This document shows, one piece after another, positions 25,175-33,229 of a DNA stretch of 64,000 bases (positions are counted from its first letter, which is position 1; every line of letters begins with the position of its first letter). Source of the DNA: Clostridium mobile (lineage in GTDB: Bacteria; Bacillota; Clostridia; Clostridiales; Clostridiaceae); contig NZ_JAHLQF010000004.1 of the NCBI RefSeq assembly GCF_018918285.1, positions 248,001 through 312,000 of the forward strand, given 5' to 3'. Both the position numbers and the translations under genes were made by a program. The notes below the pieces were generated by a model, which had not been told where the DNA came from, did not search any database, and was given only the letters and a program-made list of their open reading frames with translations.

Positions 25175-27286
25175 TTATAATCTGTGCTTGTTATTAAAAA
25201 TACTTCTAACGTTATGTCTATAACTGTAAATGGTGGCCATGAAATAACTTATTAATATAATAGCCATTAAAACCATAGGAATAGATATGTTATAAATAAA
25301 TTGTAGATTGCCTATATAAACTCCTACTTTATTTCCAAAACGAAGTATAAATGTATACAAGAGCATAACAGAACATAAAACAGAAAAGACACAGGGCACT
25401 CCGAAGTAGATGGTGACTTGCTTTGTAATAATTTTAAATATATTTTCTTTATCAACCCCCATCTTGTTTAAAACAGCAAACTTCCCTTTATTTTCTATAG
25501 AGTCTGTAAGCTGTTGTAATGCAAGGACAGTTAAGCACATAATGAAGAAAATAATACCTATATAGATGCCCAATAATCTTACAGAGACTGCCCCTAACAT
25601 AACATCATTCTTTTCTTTTGTTTTAAATCGTATGGGGTGAATAAAATCCCTATAATCCTTATCACTACTATATTTAACTTCATATTTGTCATATAAATAG
25701 CTGTATTTTTCTTTGAAGGTCTGCCCTATAGTCATCTCTAATTTTTCACATAAGTTATAATTTATGGGCTGCTTTGTATTAGCATAATAGTTTGTTATGG
25801 CAATATGAAGACCTTCACAAACCTCATCTGGAAACACCAACACATCATCTGTGTTAAAATTAAACATATAGCTAGTTAATGGTTCATTATAAATTTTAAC
25901 GGGATTCAGATTTAATACAGTTCCATCATTTAGTTTGATGGATTTAGAACTAGCCTCTATACTTTTTAATACCTGTTGTTTATCCATTTCATAGTCTAAA
26001 TGCATGACAAATTCATTATCATCTAAACTGATTGGCTCATATCCTGACATTTTTCTTATCTGATTATAGTCACTAATGGAAATTGCTAGCCTTGGATAAT
26101 CCCATTTATTTTTCCTTGTCTCCTTGTTTTTGAAATCATCCCATATAAAATACCCTTCCATCTGACAGCTTTTCTCTATTTCAATATCATGTTCCTGTAA
26201 AATATCATCTATAAAACTGTAATCTATCTCTGGAATATCCTCAATTTTATCAATATAGTTGTATTGGTTATTGATTATAATGTCATAAGGCACCCTGTAG
26301 TCTAAATATCCTTCGGAAATATCCGCAAGAACAGGAGCTAACATAAATCCTGCCACAGCAATCACAATGGCGATGGTTACAGTTGTCATCACTTTTGCAT
26401 TGGAAGAAATCTTAGAATACAAATTGTTGAGTAAGATTAAATTCAAGTTTAAATATTTAAAGCTTGTCAGTTTTTTCTTAACTAAGACTATGACGTAAGA
26501 AATGCTATAATATCCTGAAAATACACCTAAAATAAGACTTATAAATAATAATGTTTGAAATCTATTGCTTATATCAGGAGGAATATTGCCTGTATAATTT
26601 CTGCCCATGCTAAAAAAATCCTTTATGATTGTAAAAGCACAGGAAAAACAGATAACAGTAATCACCGTAGAAAGGATATATCGGATACTGCTAATTTTTT
26701 TACCCTCTGCTATTTTATCATCTGACAGTAAATCGATTAATTTAGATTTTGCTAACTTTCTAATATTCATAAAACCAATTAAAATGAAAACAATAGTAAA
26801 GAAAAGTAGAGTTATCACAAATGTATCAGGGTAGAAACCTAAGTGGAATTTAAAGCTATTTGTTATGGATATTAGAATTAATGATGTCAATGCTCCAGAT
26901 AAAATAGTCCCCAGTACACTTCCTACAATAACAGCAAGAATACCGACCATCAGGGTTTCCATAAAAAATAAGAACGCTACATTTGATTGCTCCATGCCTA
27001 ATATCATATAAGTTGAAAATTCTCTTGATCGCTTTTTTAGCATATGTTTATTTACATAATTAATCAGAACTACAAATGCAAGGGAAATACTATAAGTAGC
27101 ATATTTTATTATTTGTTGAAACATCCCAAAAGAATATTGGGGGGTATCACTTAAAATAGTGTTATTTCTACTTGTCAAAGACATAAAAGCAAAAAATAAT
27201 CCTGCACTGATACTTAATGTTGCAAAATAAATAGCATAGTTCTGAAATGTCTTTTTAAAGTTTTTATTGATTAACTTAAAGTACAT
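25175..27286 (-). CDS. BceB-type ABC transporter permease
   Basis: A 703-residue membrane protein with the BceB plan of ten helices: four FtsX-like pairs, with a large extracellular loop (about 190 residues, near residues 325-540, starting ADISEGYLDYRVPYDIIINN) between helices seven and eight. N-terminal [22 protein letters not shown] is characteristic. Such permeases with their ATPase and histidine kinase detect and remove peptide antibiotics such as bacitracin or lantibiotics. The start overlaps the end of the ATPase gene by 11 bases. Specific peptide unknown. Confidence 0.9.
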   Translation of the reverse strand: MYFKLINKNFKKTFQNYAIYFATLSISAGLFFAFMSLTSRNNTILSDTPQYSFGMFQQIIKYATYSISLAFVVLINYVNKHMLKKRSREFSTYMILGMEQSNVAFLFFMETLMVGILAVIVGSVLGTILSGALTSLILISITNSFKFHLGFYPDTFVITLLFFTIVFILIGFMNIRKLAKSKLIDLLSDDKIAEGKKISSIRYILSTVITVICFSCAFTIIKDFFSMGRNYTGNIPPDISNRFQTLLFISLILGVFSGYYSISYVIVLVKKKLTSFKYLNLNLILLNNLYSKISSNAKVMTTVTIAIVIAVAGFMLAPVLADISEGYLDYRVPYDIIINNQYNYIDKIEDIPEIDYSFIDDILQEHDIEIEKSCQMEGYFIWDDFKNKETRKNKWDYPRLAISISDYNQIRKMSGYEPISLDDNEFVMHLDYEMDKQQVLKSIEASSKSIKLNDGTVLNLNPVKIYNEPLTSYMFNFNTDDVLVFPDEVCEGLHIAITNYYANTKQPINYNLCEKLEMTIGQTFKEKYSYLYDKYEVKYSSDKDYRDFIHPIRFKTKEKNDVMLGAVSVRLLGIYIGIIFFIMCLTVLALQQLTDSIENKGKFAVLNKMGVDKENIFKIITKQVTIYFGVPCVFSVLCSVMLLYTFILRFGNKVGVYIGNLQFIYNISIPMVLMAIILISYFMATIYSYRHNVRSIFNNKHRL

Positions 27287-28043
27287 CAGAAAGGTTCCCC
27301 CCTAACAACGACATCACATCAAGGATTTCGTTAAAAAACTGTTTCCTTGATTTTTCGCCTTTTATCAGCTCATTAAAAATCCTTCCGTCTTTTAAAAATA
27401 AAATTCGTTTAGCATAACTGGCTGAAAAGGCATCATGTGTAACCATTAGAATTGTAGCACCCAAATCCTCATTCATACTTTTTATAGTTTCAAGCAACAT
27501 TTGAGCCGATTTGCTGTCCAGAGCCCCTGTTGGCTCATCGGCAAGAATAAGTTTTGGATTATTAATAATAGCTCTTGCACAGGCACATCGCTGTTTTTGT
27601 CCTCCTGATGTTTCATAAGGATATTTCTCAAGTATATATGATATATCCAGCTTACTTGCAATTTCCTCAACCTTCCTGTCAATTTCCTTTGGGGACACTC
27701 TGTTAATGGTTAGGGCAAGGGCTATATTTTCTCCAACAGTAAGAGTATCTAATAAGTTAAAATCCTGAAAAATAAACCCTAAATTTTCTCGTCGGAATTT
27801 TGCAATCTCTTTCTCTTTTAGTTCTGTAATATCTCTTCCATCAAGAAATATATGGCCTGCACTAACAGTATCAATTGTTGAAATACAGTTAAGCATTGTT
27901 GTTTTCCCTGAGCCTGATGCTCCCATAATACCAATAAATTCCCCTTCAAATACTTCAATGCTAATGTCATCAATTGCTTTTGTAACGTTGCTTTTATTTC
28001 CATAATATTTTTCCATGTGGTCTATTTTCAAAATTTGCCTCAT
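27276..28043 (-). CDS. BceA-type ABC transporter ATPase
   Basis: A 255-residue ATPase: Walker [10 protein letters not shown], signature in the form SGGQKQR (ETSGGQKQR), Walker [14 protein letters not shown]-loop VTHD. The sequence [20 protein letters not shown] at the start and GALDSK place it in the MacB/BceA branch. Start ATG 28043 follows GGAGGTG with seven bases; the longer frame to 28058 starts inside that site. Overlaps the permease. Energy subunit of the peptide-resistance pump. Confidence 0.93.
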   Translation of the reverse strand: MRQILKIDHMEKYYGNKSNVTKAIDDISIEVFEGEFIGIMGASGSGKTTMLNCISTIDTVSAGHIFLDGRDITELKEKEIAKFRRENLGFIFQDFNLLDTLTVGENIALALTINRVSPKEIDRKVEEIASKLDISYILEKYPYETSGGQKQRCACARAIINNPKLILADEPTGALDSKSAQMLLETIKSMNEDLGATILMVTHDAFSASYAKRILFLKDGRIFNELIKGEKSRKQFFNEILDVMSLLGGNLSDVL

Positions 28044-28138
28044 ATTCTTCACCTCCATTCAAGTTTAATTTAATAAGCATTTGAAGTGTATTGATTTATC
28101 TTACAAAGTTCTTACAAAAGTGAAAGAACTGAAAAACA

Positions 28139-29155
28139 TCAATCCTGAATTTTTACAAGTGTACCTTTTGGAAAAAATATAGTTATCCTTGTATATCGGT
28201 AAGTTTCCGAGTTTGCTGTTATTTTTAACCCAAGCTTATCGCAGAGCCGCTTGCAAAGGTATAATCCAATACCTGTAGACTTTTGATTATTTCTTCCGTT
28301 TTTACCTGTAAAGCCTTTTTCAAACATACGCGGCAAGTCGCTTTGGGAAACTCCAATACCATTGTCCTCAACACTAAGAGCGATACCGTTATCAATATTT
28401 TTAGAATAGATTTTTATAACAGCTTTACCTTCCTTTCTATATTTAACAGAATTGATAATCAACTGGTTTAAGATAAACTCCAACCATTTGCTATCGGTAT
28501 ACACAGTATCTGAGCAACCTTCTATCTGTATGTTAATATTATTTTGTATTAGCATCTGTTTATTTTTAATTATCATGTCGTCTATGCAATCACAAAGTTT
28601 TATTTCTTTTATCATATAATCTTTTTCCACATTTTCGCTTCTTGCAAAAAATAAAGCTTGCTCCACATAATTTTCCGTTTTTATAAGTTCTGTGATAATT
28701 CTTCTTGTTGTGTCGAACTTGTTATTCTCACAAATAAGTTTTATTGCCGATATCGGGGTCTTAACTTCATGAATCCACCGTTCTATATACTCTTTGTACT
28801 CTTTTCTCTCATTTCTTACATGAGCTATGTTTTCAAGCATGGATTTATTGGCAAGCCTTAAAACCTCATAATACACCATGTCATCAAATCTATCAGGCTT
28901 GTCCATAACTTCTGAAATCAGATATTTCTGGTCTAGACTTTCAACGCCCTCCATAAGTTTAGATAAATATTTCTTTCTACTATGAAAAGAAGCAAATAAG
29001 AATATGCTTAAAACCATAGCCCAGAATATAAGAATTGTTAATATTTCACTGATACCCGTTCCAATTGATAACAGATAAGCAGATAGGAAAACCATGCAGA
29101 TAATATTCAATAAAATACTATAAATTTTATTTTTTAAATAGTCTATGAATCTCAT
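28139..29155 (-). CDS. BceS-type intramembrane-sensing histidine kinase
   Basis: A 338-residue kinase with two N-terminal helices joined by a very short loop (about residues 12-58), no periplasmic sensor domain, then the H-box WIHEVKTPISAIK with the phosphorylated His, N-box NQLIINSVKYRKEG, G1 VEDNGIGV and G2 STGIGLYL. This is the BceS architecture; the kinase reads the state of the BceAB transporter rather than the peptide. The start overlaps the response-regulator stop by four bases. Confidence 0.93.
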   Translation of the reverse strand: MRFIDYLKNKIYSILLNIICMVFLSAYLLSIGTGISEILTILIFWAMVLSIFLFASFHSRKKYLSKLMEGVESLDQKYLISEVMDKPDRFDDMVYYEVLRLANKSMLENIAHVRNERKEYKEYIERWIHEVKTPISAIKLICENNKFDTTRRIITELIKTENYVEQALFFARSENVEKDYMIKEIKLCDCIDDMIIKNKQMLIQNNINIQIEGCSDTVYTDSKWLEFILNQLIINSVKYRKEGKAVIKIYSKNIDNGIALSVEDNGIGVSQSDLPRMFEKGFTGKNGRNNQKSTGIGLYLCKRLCDKLGLKITANSETYRYTRITIFFPKGTLVKIQD

Positions 29156-29820
29156 ATCATATATCCCTGCCCATGTTTTGTAATAATAAAATTAGCTATC
29201 CCTATTTCAGCAAGCTTATTTCGTATTCTCGTTATATTTACGCTCAACGTGTTATCATCTACAAACATCTTATTGTCCCAAAGATATTCAATAATATCTG
29301 CGCGGGAGACAATTTTTCCGTTATGTTTAAAAAGATAATATAATATCTTCATTTCATTTTTTGTAAGTTCTACGCATTTACCTCTATATTCTACTTCTCC
29401 AACATCTAAACATAGCTTCAAATCTCGATATCTTAATTCATACTGTTCATTAAAATCACCATAAGCGCGTTTTAACAGTGAATCAATCCTTGCAAGTAAA
29501 ATAGAAATATTATAAGGTTTTGTTATATAATCATCCCCACCTAAAGTTATACTGCTTAGTTCATCCATATCTGTATTGCGACTAGTAACAAAAATAATTG
29601 GGACCGTTGAGAAGGAACGTATTTGAGTGCACAGTTTAAAACCATCTTTACAAGGCAAATTAATATCTAAAAGAATCAAATGTGGATTTTGCTCTTTTAT
29701 CTCATTTATTACTTTTGGAAAATCTGTAACAGCATATACAGAATAACCGTGGTTTTCTAGGACTATAGACAACTCTCCACGAATTGTTTCATCATCTTCA
29801 ATAAGAAGTATTCGTTTCAT
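29152..29820 (-). CDS. BceR-type OmpR/PhoB response regulator
   Basis: A 222-residue regulator. Receiver domain: acidic pocket IEDDE, phospho-acceptor Asp in LLDINLPCKDG (about residue 51), conserved VTSRN and K in YITKPYN. C-terminal winged helix: ELTKNEMKILYYLFKHNGKIVSRADIIEYLW and SVNITRIRNKL. It should activate the downstream transporter genes when phosphorylated by the adjacent kinase. Its promoter is within about 120 bases that belong partly to the right-hand direct repeat. Confidence 0.95.
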   Translation of the reverse strand: MKRILLIEDDETIRGELSIVLENHGYSVYAVTDFPKVINEIKEQNPHLILLDINLPCKDGFKLCTQIRSFSTVPIIFVTSRNTDMDELSSITLGGDDYITKPYNISILLARIDSLLKRAYGDFNEQYELRYRDLKLCLDVGEVEYRGKCVELTKNEMKILYYLFKHNGKIVSRADIIEYLWDNKMFVDDNTLSVNITRIRNKLAEIGIANFIITKHGQGYMI

Positions 29821-29844
29821 ATCCTCATTCCTTTCTCTTGTAAA

Positions 29845-30055
29845 AATATGAAAATTTTAACTATATCTTTATTTATTATACCAAATTATTTATACAGTTA
29901 TGGATATGAAGCATTTAATATTCACAGTTTATATGCTCAATCTATACATAAAGTCTGTATAATAAAAATGAGCATCTCTACTTGTAAGAAATACTCATTT
30001 TAAAATTCTTATTATTTTTTACTACTCCATTTTTCCTCTGGCTCTAATCCAAAAT
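29845..30055 (-). repeat. Right copy of the direct repeat flanking the bce module
   Basis: Covers the last codons of the methyltransferase gene (from about 30055), its terminator (29965-30001, arms AATGAGTAT / ATGCTCATT) and the following 100 bases. Same orientation as 24945-25165. The bce genes lie exactly between the two copies. Confidence 0.8.
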
Positions 30056-31154
30056 ACTGATAATAATAGCATTTTAATCTTCCATTATATAATTTTCTAT
30101 TCTTATCTGATTTTTTGCCAAATAACTTTTCAAATTCATCATGAGAAGTAATCACAAAATAGGACCAATCCTGCAATTTTTCAAAAACCTCTCCCATGGC
30201 TTTATATAAGCATTCAACCTCTTTTAATTCTCCAATTCTTTCTCCATAAGGAGGGTTAGTTATAATAAATCCATACTTTTTCTTAGAGGAAAAATCTCTC
30301 ATATCCATCTTTTGAAAAGCAATATAATCTCCTACCCCTGCTTTTTTAGCATTTTCCATGGCAGTTTTCAACACTCTTCCATTAAAATCTGACGCCATTA
30401 TTCTGAATTCCTTATTATTTATAGAATTTCTTGCATGTTTTCTTATGTCTTCCCATAAGTCCTGGGATATTATTTCCCATTGTTCCGATACAAAACTTCT
30501 ATTAAGTCCTGGTGCTATGTTCTTACCAATCATTGCTGCCTCTATGGCAATAGTTCCTGAACCACAAAATGGATCAGCAAGCATTCTTGACGGCTCCCAT
30601 TTGCTTAAGAGTACAAGGGCTGCTGCTAAGGTTTCTTTCATAGGAGCTTCTCCAGCCAGCTCTCTATATCCTCTTTTATGTAATCCTGGTCCTGTAGTAT
30701 CTAAAGTTAAGGTTACTATATCTTTTAATATTGCTACTTCTATTTTGTATGTAGCTCCATCTTCAGGAAACAAATCCCTTCTATATTTTCTTTTCATGGC
30801 CTCCACCACAGCTTTTTTAACTATCGATTGACAATCAGGTACGCTATAAAGCTTGGATTTAACTGACTTGCCCACTACATGCATAAAGCCTGTTATAGGT
30901 ATGATATCACCCCAATTTACAGCTAGAGTTCCTTGGAATAACTCTTCAAAGCTTTCCGCCTTAAATTCTGCCATTTTTATTAGTACTCTATCCGCTGTTC
31001 TCAACCACATATTACAGGTGACTATATCCATTTCGTCTCCTTCAAAGGTTACCTTTCCATTCTCAATGGTTAAATCATCATAGCCTAATTCTTTTAACTC
31101 ATCCGCCACTACCTTTTCAAGTCCAAAAGTTGATGTTGCAATTAATGTATACAT
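30012..31154 (-). CDS. THUMP-domain class I RNA methyltransferase (RlmL/YpsC family)
   Basis: A 380-residue protein: N-terminal ferredoxin-like and THUMP domain (about residues 1-155; TSTFGLEKVVADELKELGY, GFMHVVGKSVKSKL), then a Rossmann methyltransferase with DPFCGSGTIAIEA (SAM site) and the catalytic NPPYGER motif. RlmL/YpsC proteins methylate N2 of a guanine in 23S rRNA. The start overlaps the stop of the small gene upstream (both at 31154), so they form an operon. Its final codons and terminator have a decayed second copy 4.9 kb away. Confidence 0.9.
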   Translation of the reverse strand: MYTLIATSTFGLEKVVADELKELGYDDLTIENGKVTFEGDEMDIVTCNMWLRTADRVLIKMAEFKAESFEELFQGTLAVNWGDIIPITGFMHVVGKSVKSKLYSVPDCQSIVKKAVVEAMKRKYRRDLFPEDGATYKIEVAILKDIVTLTLDTTGPGLHKRGYRELAGEAPMKETLAAALVLLSKWEPSRMLADPFCGSGTIAIEAAMIGKNIAPGLNRSFVSEQWEIISQDLWEDIRKHARNSINNKEFRIMASDFNGRVLKTAMENAKKAGVGDYIAFQKMDMRDFSSKKKYGFIITNPPYGERIGELKEVECLYKAMGEVFEKLQDWSYFVITSHDEFEKLFGKKSDKNRKLYNGRLKCYYYQYFGLEPEEKWSSKK

Positions 31155-31423
31155 TATTTTTTCTCTCCTAACTCTTCTATTACAAATTGGTGAAAATCTA
31201 TTTCTTCTATAAAGTTGTTTTGGTCAAAGCTTGTTTTTAACCTTCTATTATATTCATTTACATTAGATGGTAGCCAATAAGGCTTTGAAATATCAAATTT
31301 ATAACATAACTCTATAATACATGCTTTTAAATTTTCTTGATAGCTTTCATGAGTGTCACATTGAACTACTTCATCTCTAACTATTTTGTTATCTTTCATT
31401 ATTTTTCCCCATATCTTCAGCAT
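31154..31423 (-). CDS. Small hypothetical protein, operon partner of the methyltransferase
   Basis: An 89-residue soluble protein with no recognised motif; contains Cys residues (VVQCDTHESYQ, ACIIELCYKFD) and an acidic end FHQFVIEELGEKK. AGGAGG lies five bases before the ATG at 31423. The stop overlaps the ATG of the methyltransferase by one base, so translation is coupled. No function can be proposed. Confidence 0.65.
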   Translation of the reverse strand: MLKIWGKIMKDNKIVRDEVVQCDTHESYQENLKACIIELCYKFDISKPYWLPSNVNEYNRRLKTSFDQNNFIEEIDFHQFVIEELGEKK

Positions 31424-31539
31424 GAAATCCTCCTAACTTTAAATATGTAATCAACATTTTTAAATATGTAATTAGCATTATAATATAATAATTTTATCAT
31501 AAAAAGCAAAAATTGCGATAAAACTTTTAAAGCTTATAA

Positions 31540-32110
31540 ATCTTATCCCCACAATATATAAGTATTCACAATATATAATAATCAATATTTAGAAATATAT
31601 TTGTAAAACCTAAATTATTCTTGTAGAAACTTATAAATGTGAAAACAATTTAGGTATTCAACAAATAAAAAATGCTACATAATGCTTCTTATGCTAATTC
31701 ACTGCAATAAGAAGCATTATGTAGCATTTTTAAGTTTTACACACTAAAATTATAAAGATAAATATTTAGGAAACTAATCTGTCATAACATATATTTGAAA
31801 ATACATCTGTAAAACATAAAAGAACTAAGTATATAATGGGAGGAACGCCTTTTTCGAAGTGACGTCATTATGTACTTAGTTCTCCTTTTGGATACTAAAA
31901 TATCTTTGTAAAAACTTACAAACGAAAAAATAATCTATCACAATATAAATTTAGAAATATATCTGTAAATCACAAAAAACTAAGCATGTAGTAAAATATC
32001 GACTTTTTCCGGAGCAGCCTCACTACCTACTTAGCTCTCTACTTCGTACAGCAAATTATCTCTATAGAGACTTACAACATGAAAATAATTTAGTTCATTC
32101 TAAAATTTTT
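31540..32110. repeat. Three stem-loop modules separated by related AT-rich spacers
   Basis: This stretch has no convincing gene. Stem 1: 31668-31692 with 31707-31731, 25 perfect pairs. Stem 2: 31821-31838 with 31866-31883, 18 pairs with one mismatch that can be G-U. Stem 3: about 31978-31993 with 32022-32036, imperfect. Loops 2 and 3 share CTTTTTC followed by CGAAG or CGGAG. Spacers share TTAGAAATATAT(C/T)TGTAAA before stems (31589, 31951; variant at 31793) and ATCTTTGTAAAAACTTACAA-like blocks after them (31620, 31902, 32060). Orientation unknown. Confidence 0.7.
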
Positions 32111-32157
32111 AAAATCCTTTATTTTAAATTATAATTTTTAATACATCGCTATTTTTC

Positions 32158-32817
32158 TTAAAATTCTATTCCCGAACTCTTATTAACATCATCTGCAATT
32201 ATTGCTACTCCTGTTAACTTAGTATTAGGCACTACTTTTTGTTGAATGTATGGATTTTCTGGATATTTAGCACCATCAAATTTCATGTAAGCATATGATT
32301 CTTTAGCTCCTCCGCCTGACACATGTACTATAATATCACGATATCCATTAGTCCAGCCGTTAGTAATTATTATAGGATTATTAACCAATGTAAATCTTGA
32401 AAGTAATTTGTACTCTCCATTTTCACAGGAAAAAATTGCCGCACTACATCCATCTTCTCCAGAAAATTTTGGCCCTACAAGATATACAAAAGTTTCAGGT
32501 TCCATATCATTATTAAGCTGCACTCTATTGAAATAATATTTAAACTTATCTTTTCCCTTTTCTAAGTTATAGGCTTTTGCTATAGCTTCTTCAAGTCTTG
32601 GATCTCTATTTTTTTCAGAAATAAAATATTGAATGCCTGATAAATCTATATTATCTATACTTTTAAGCTCAACTATGTTTTTATCATCATATAATTTAGA
32701 ACGCACTATATTATTTGATTTTACACCTTTAGAGCTTAGCATCATCTTATTAGAGTAATTAAATCCTATTAAAAAAATAATGCACATTACCATCAATAAT
32801 TTTTCAAACTTTTCCAT
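32158..32817 (-). CDS. Secreted or membrane-anchored hypothetical protein
   Basis: A 219-residue protein with an N-terminal hydrophobic segment (LLMVMCIIFLIGFNYS) that may be an uncleaved signal anchor. The rest is extracytoplasmic, with a beta-rich part: NDMEPETFVYLVGPKFSGEDGCSAAIFSCENGEYKLL, TNGYRDIIVHVSGGGA and SYAYMKFDGAKY. The pattern resembles proteins that monitor or bind at the cell surface, but I do not recognise the family. Alone in the region; AGGGTACTG at 32824-32816 precedes the ATG with a weak site. Confidence 0.65.
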   Translation of the reverse strand: MEKFEKLLMVMCIIFLIGFNYSNKMMLSSKGVKSNNIVRSKLYDDKNIVELKSIDNIDLSGIQYFISEKNRDPRLEEAIAKAYNLEKGKDKFKYYFNRVQLNNDMEPETFVYLVGPKFSGEDGCSAAIFSCENGEYKLLSRFTLVNNPIIITNGWTNGYRDIIVHVSGGGAKESYAYMKFDGAKYPENPYIQQKVVPNTKLTGVAIIADDVNKSSGIEF

Positions 32818-32915
32818 AAACAGTACCCTCCAACATAATGTAATTTTACCTTTATTATGTGAATAGTTAGGTTACTGTATTCTAAAAATTAGTGATTTTA
32901 AGCATGATTTACTAT

Positions 32916-32945
32916 GAATAATTAAATAAGCTACGTTTCATAATA
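32916..32945 (+). promoter_or_regulatory. Sigma-G-type (forespore) promoter candidate
   Basis: GAATA (32916-32920), 18-base spacer, CATAATA (32939-32945). This fits the Bacillus sigma-G consensus GHATR-N18-CATWHTA at every defined position. It lies 88 bases before the ATG of the 47-residue gene. Confidence 0.5.
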
Positions 32946-33032
32946 ATATTATTAGTGTTATTATAAATTAGCCCAAGTTATTAGATGATTACTCTTAATT
33001 TAAACTAATTAATGAAAGGGTGGAAATTTACA

Positions 33033-33176
33033 ATGTCAAAAAAGAAGACTATAAAAACTATAAATCAAGCTGCTGAAGCTGCCAGTAATGATAGTAGATA
33101 CTCTAAACACGGATATATGAATAGAGGAAATTCTAGCAAAGAATTTGCTGATCAAGGAACTAGAAATAAAAATTAA
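33033..33176 (+). CDS. Small basic hypothetical protein (47 residues), probably spore-expressed
   Basis: MSKKKTIKTINQAAEAASND then SRYSKHGYMNRGNSSKEFAD and a short tail. Rich in Lys, Asn, Ser and Gly, no hydrophobic segment. GGGTGG lies nine bases before the ATG, and a sigma-G-type promoter candidate lies at 32916-32945. A perfect palindromic terminator follows four bases after the stop. Composition and promoter suggest a small spore protein, but it does not match the alpha/beta SASP motif. Family not recognised. Confidence 0.65.
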   Translation: MSKKKTIKTINQAAEAASNDSRYSKHGYMNRGNSSKEFADQGTRNKN

Positions 33177-33179
33177 AAT

Positions 33180-33211
33180 AAATGTTGTACAAGAATTCTT
33201 GTACAACATTT
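33180..33211. terminator. Bidirectional terminator
   Basis: Perfect 32-base palindrome (AAATGTTGTACAAG with its complement) between the 47-residue gene and the convergent hydrogenase operon. Confidence 0.75.
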
Positions 33212-33229
33212 ACAATTATTTGCTATAAT

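Noticed and set aside
25175-29820. Insertion sequence carrying the bce genes
   Set aside because: The module is bounded by direct copies of chromosomal DNA, with no transposase, resolvase or terminal inverted repeats.
31540-32110. CRISPR array
   Set aside because: The repeated blocks are imperfect, unequal and about 150 bases apart, and no cas genes are near.
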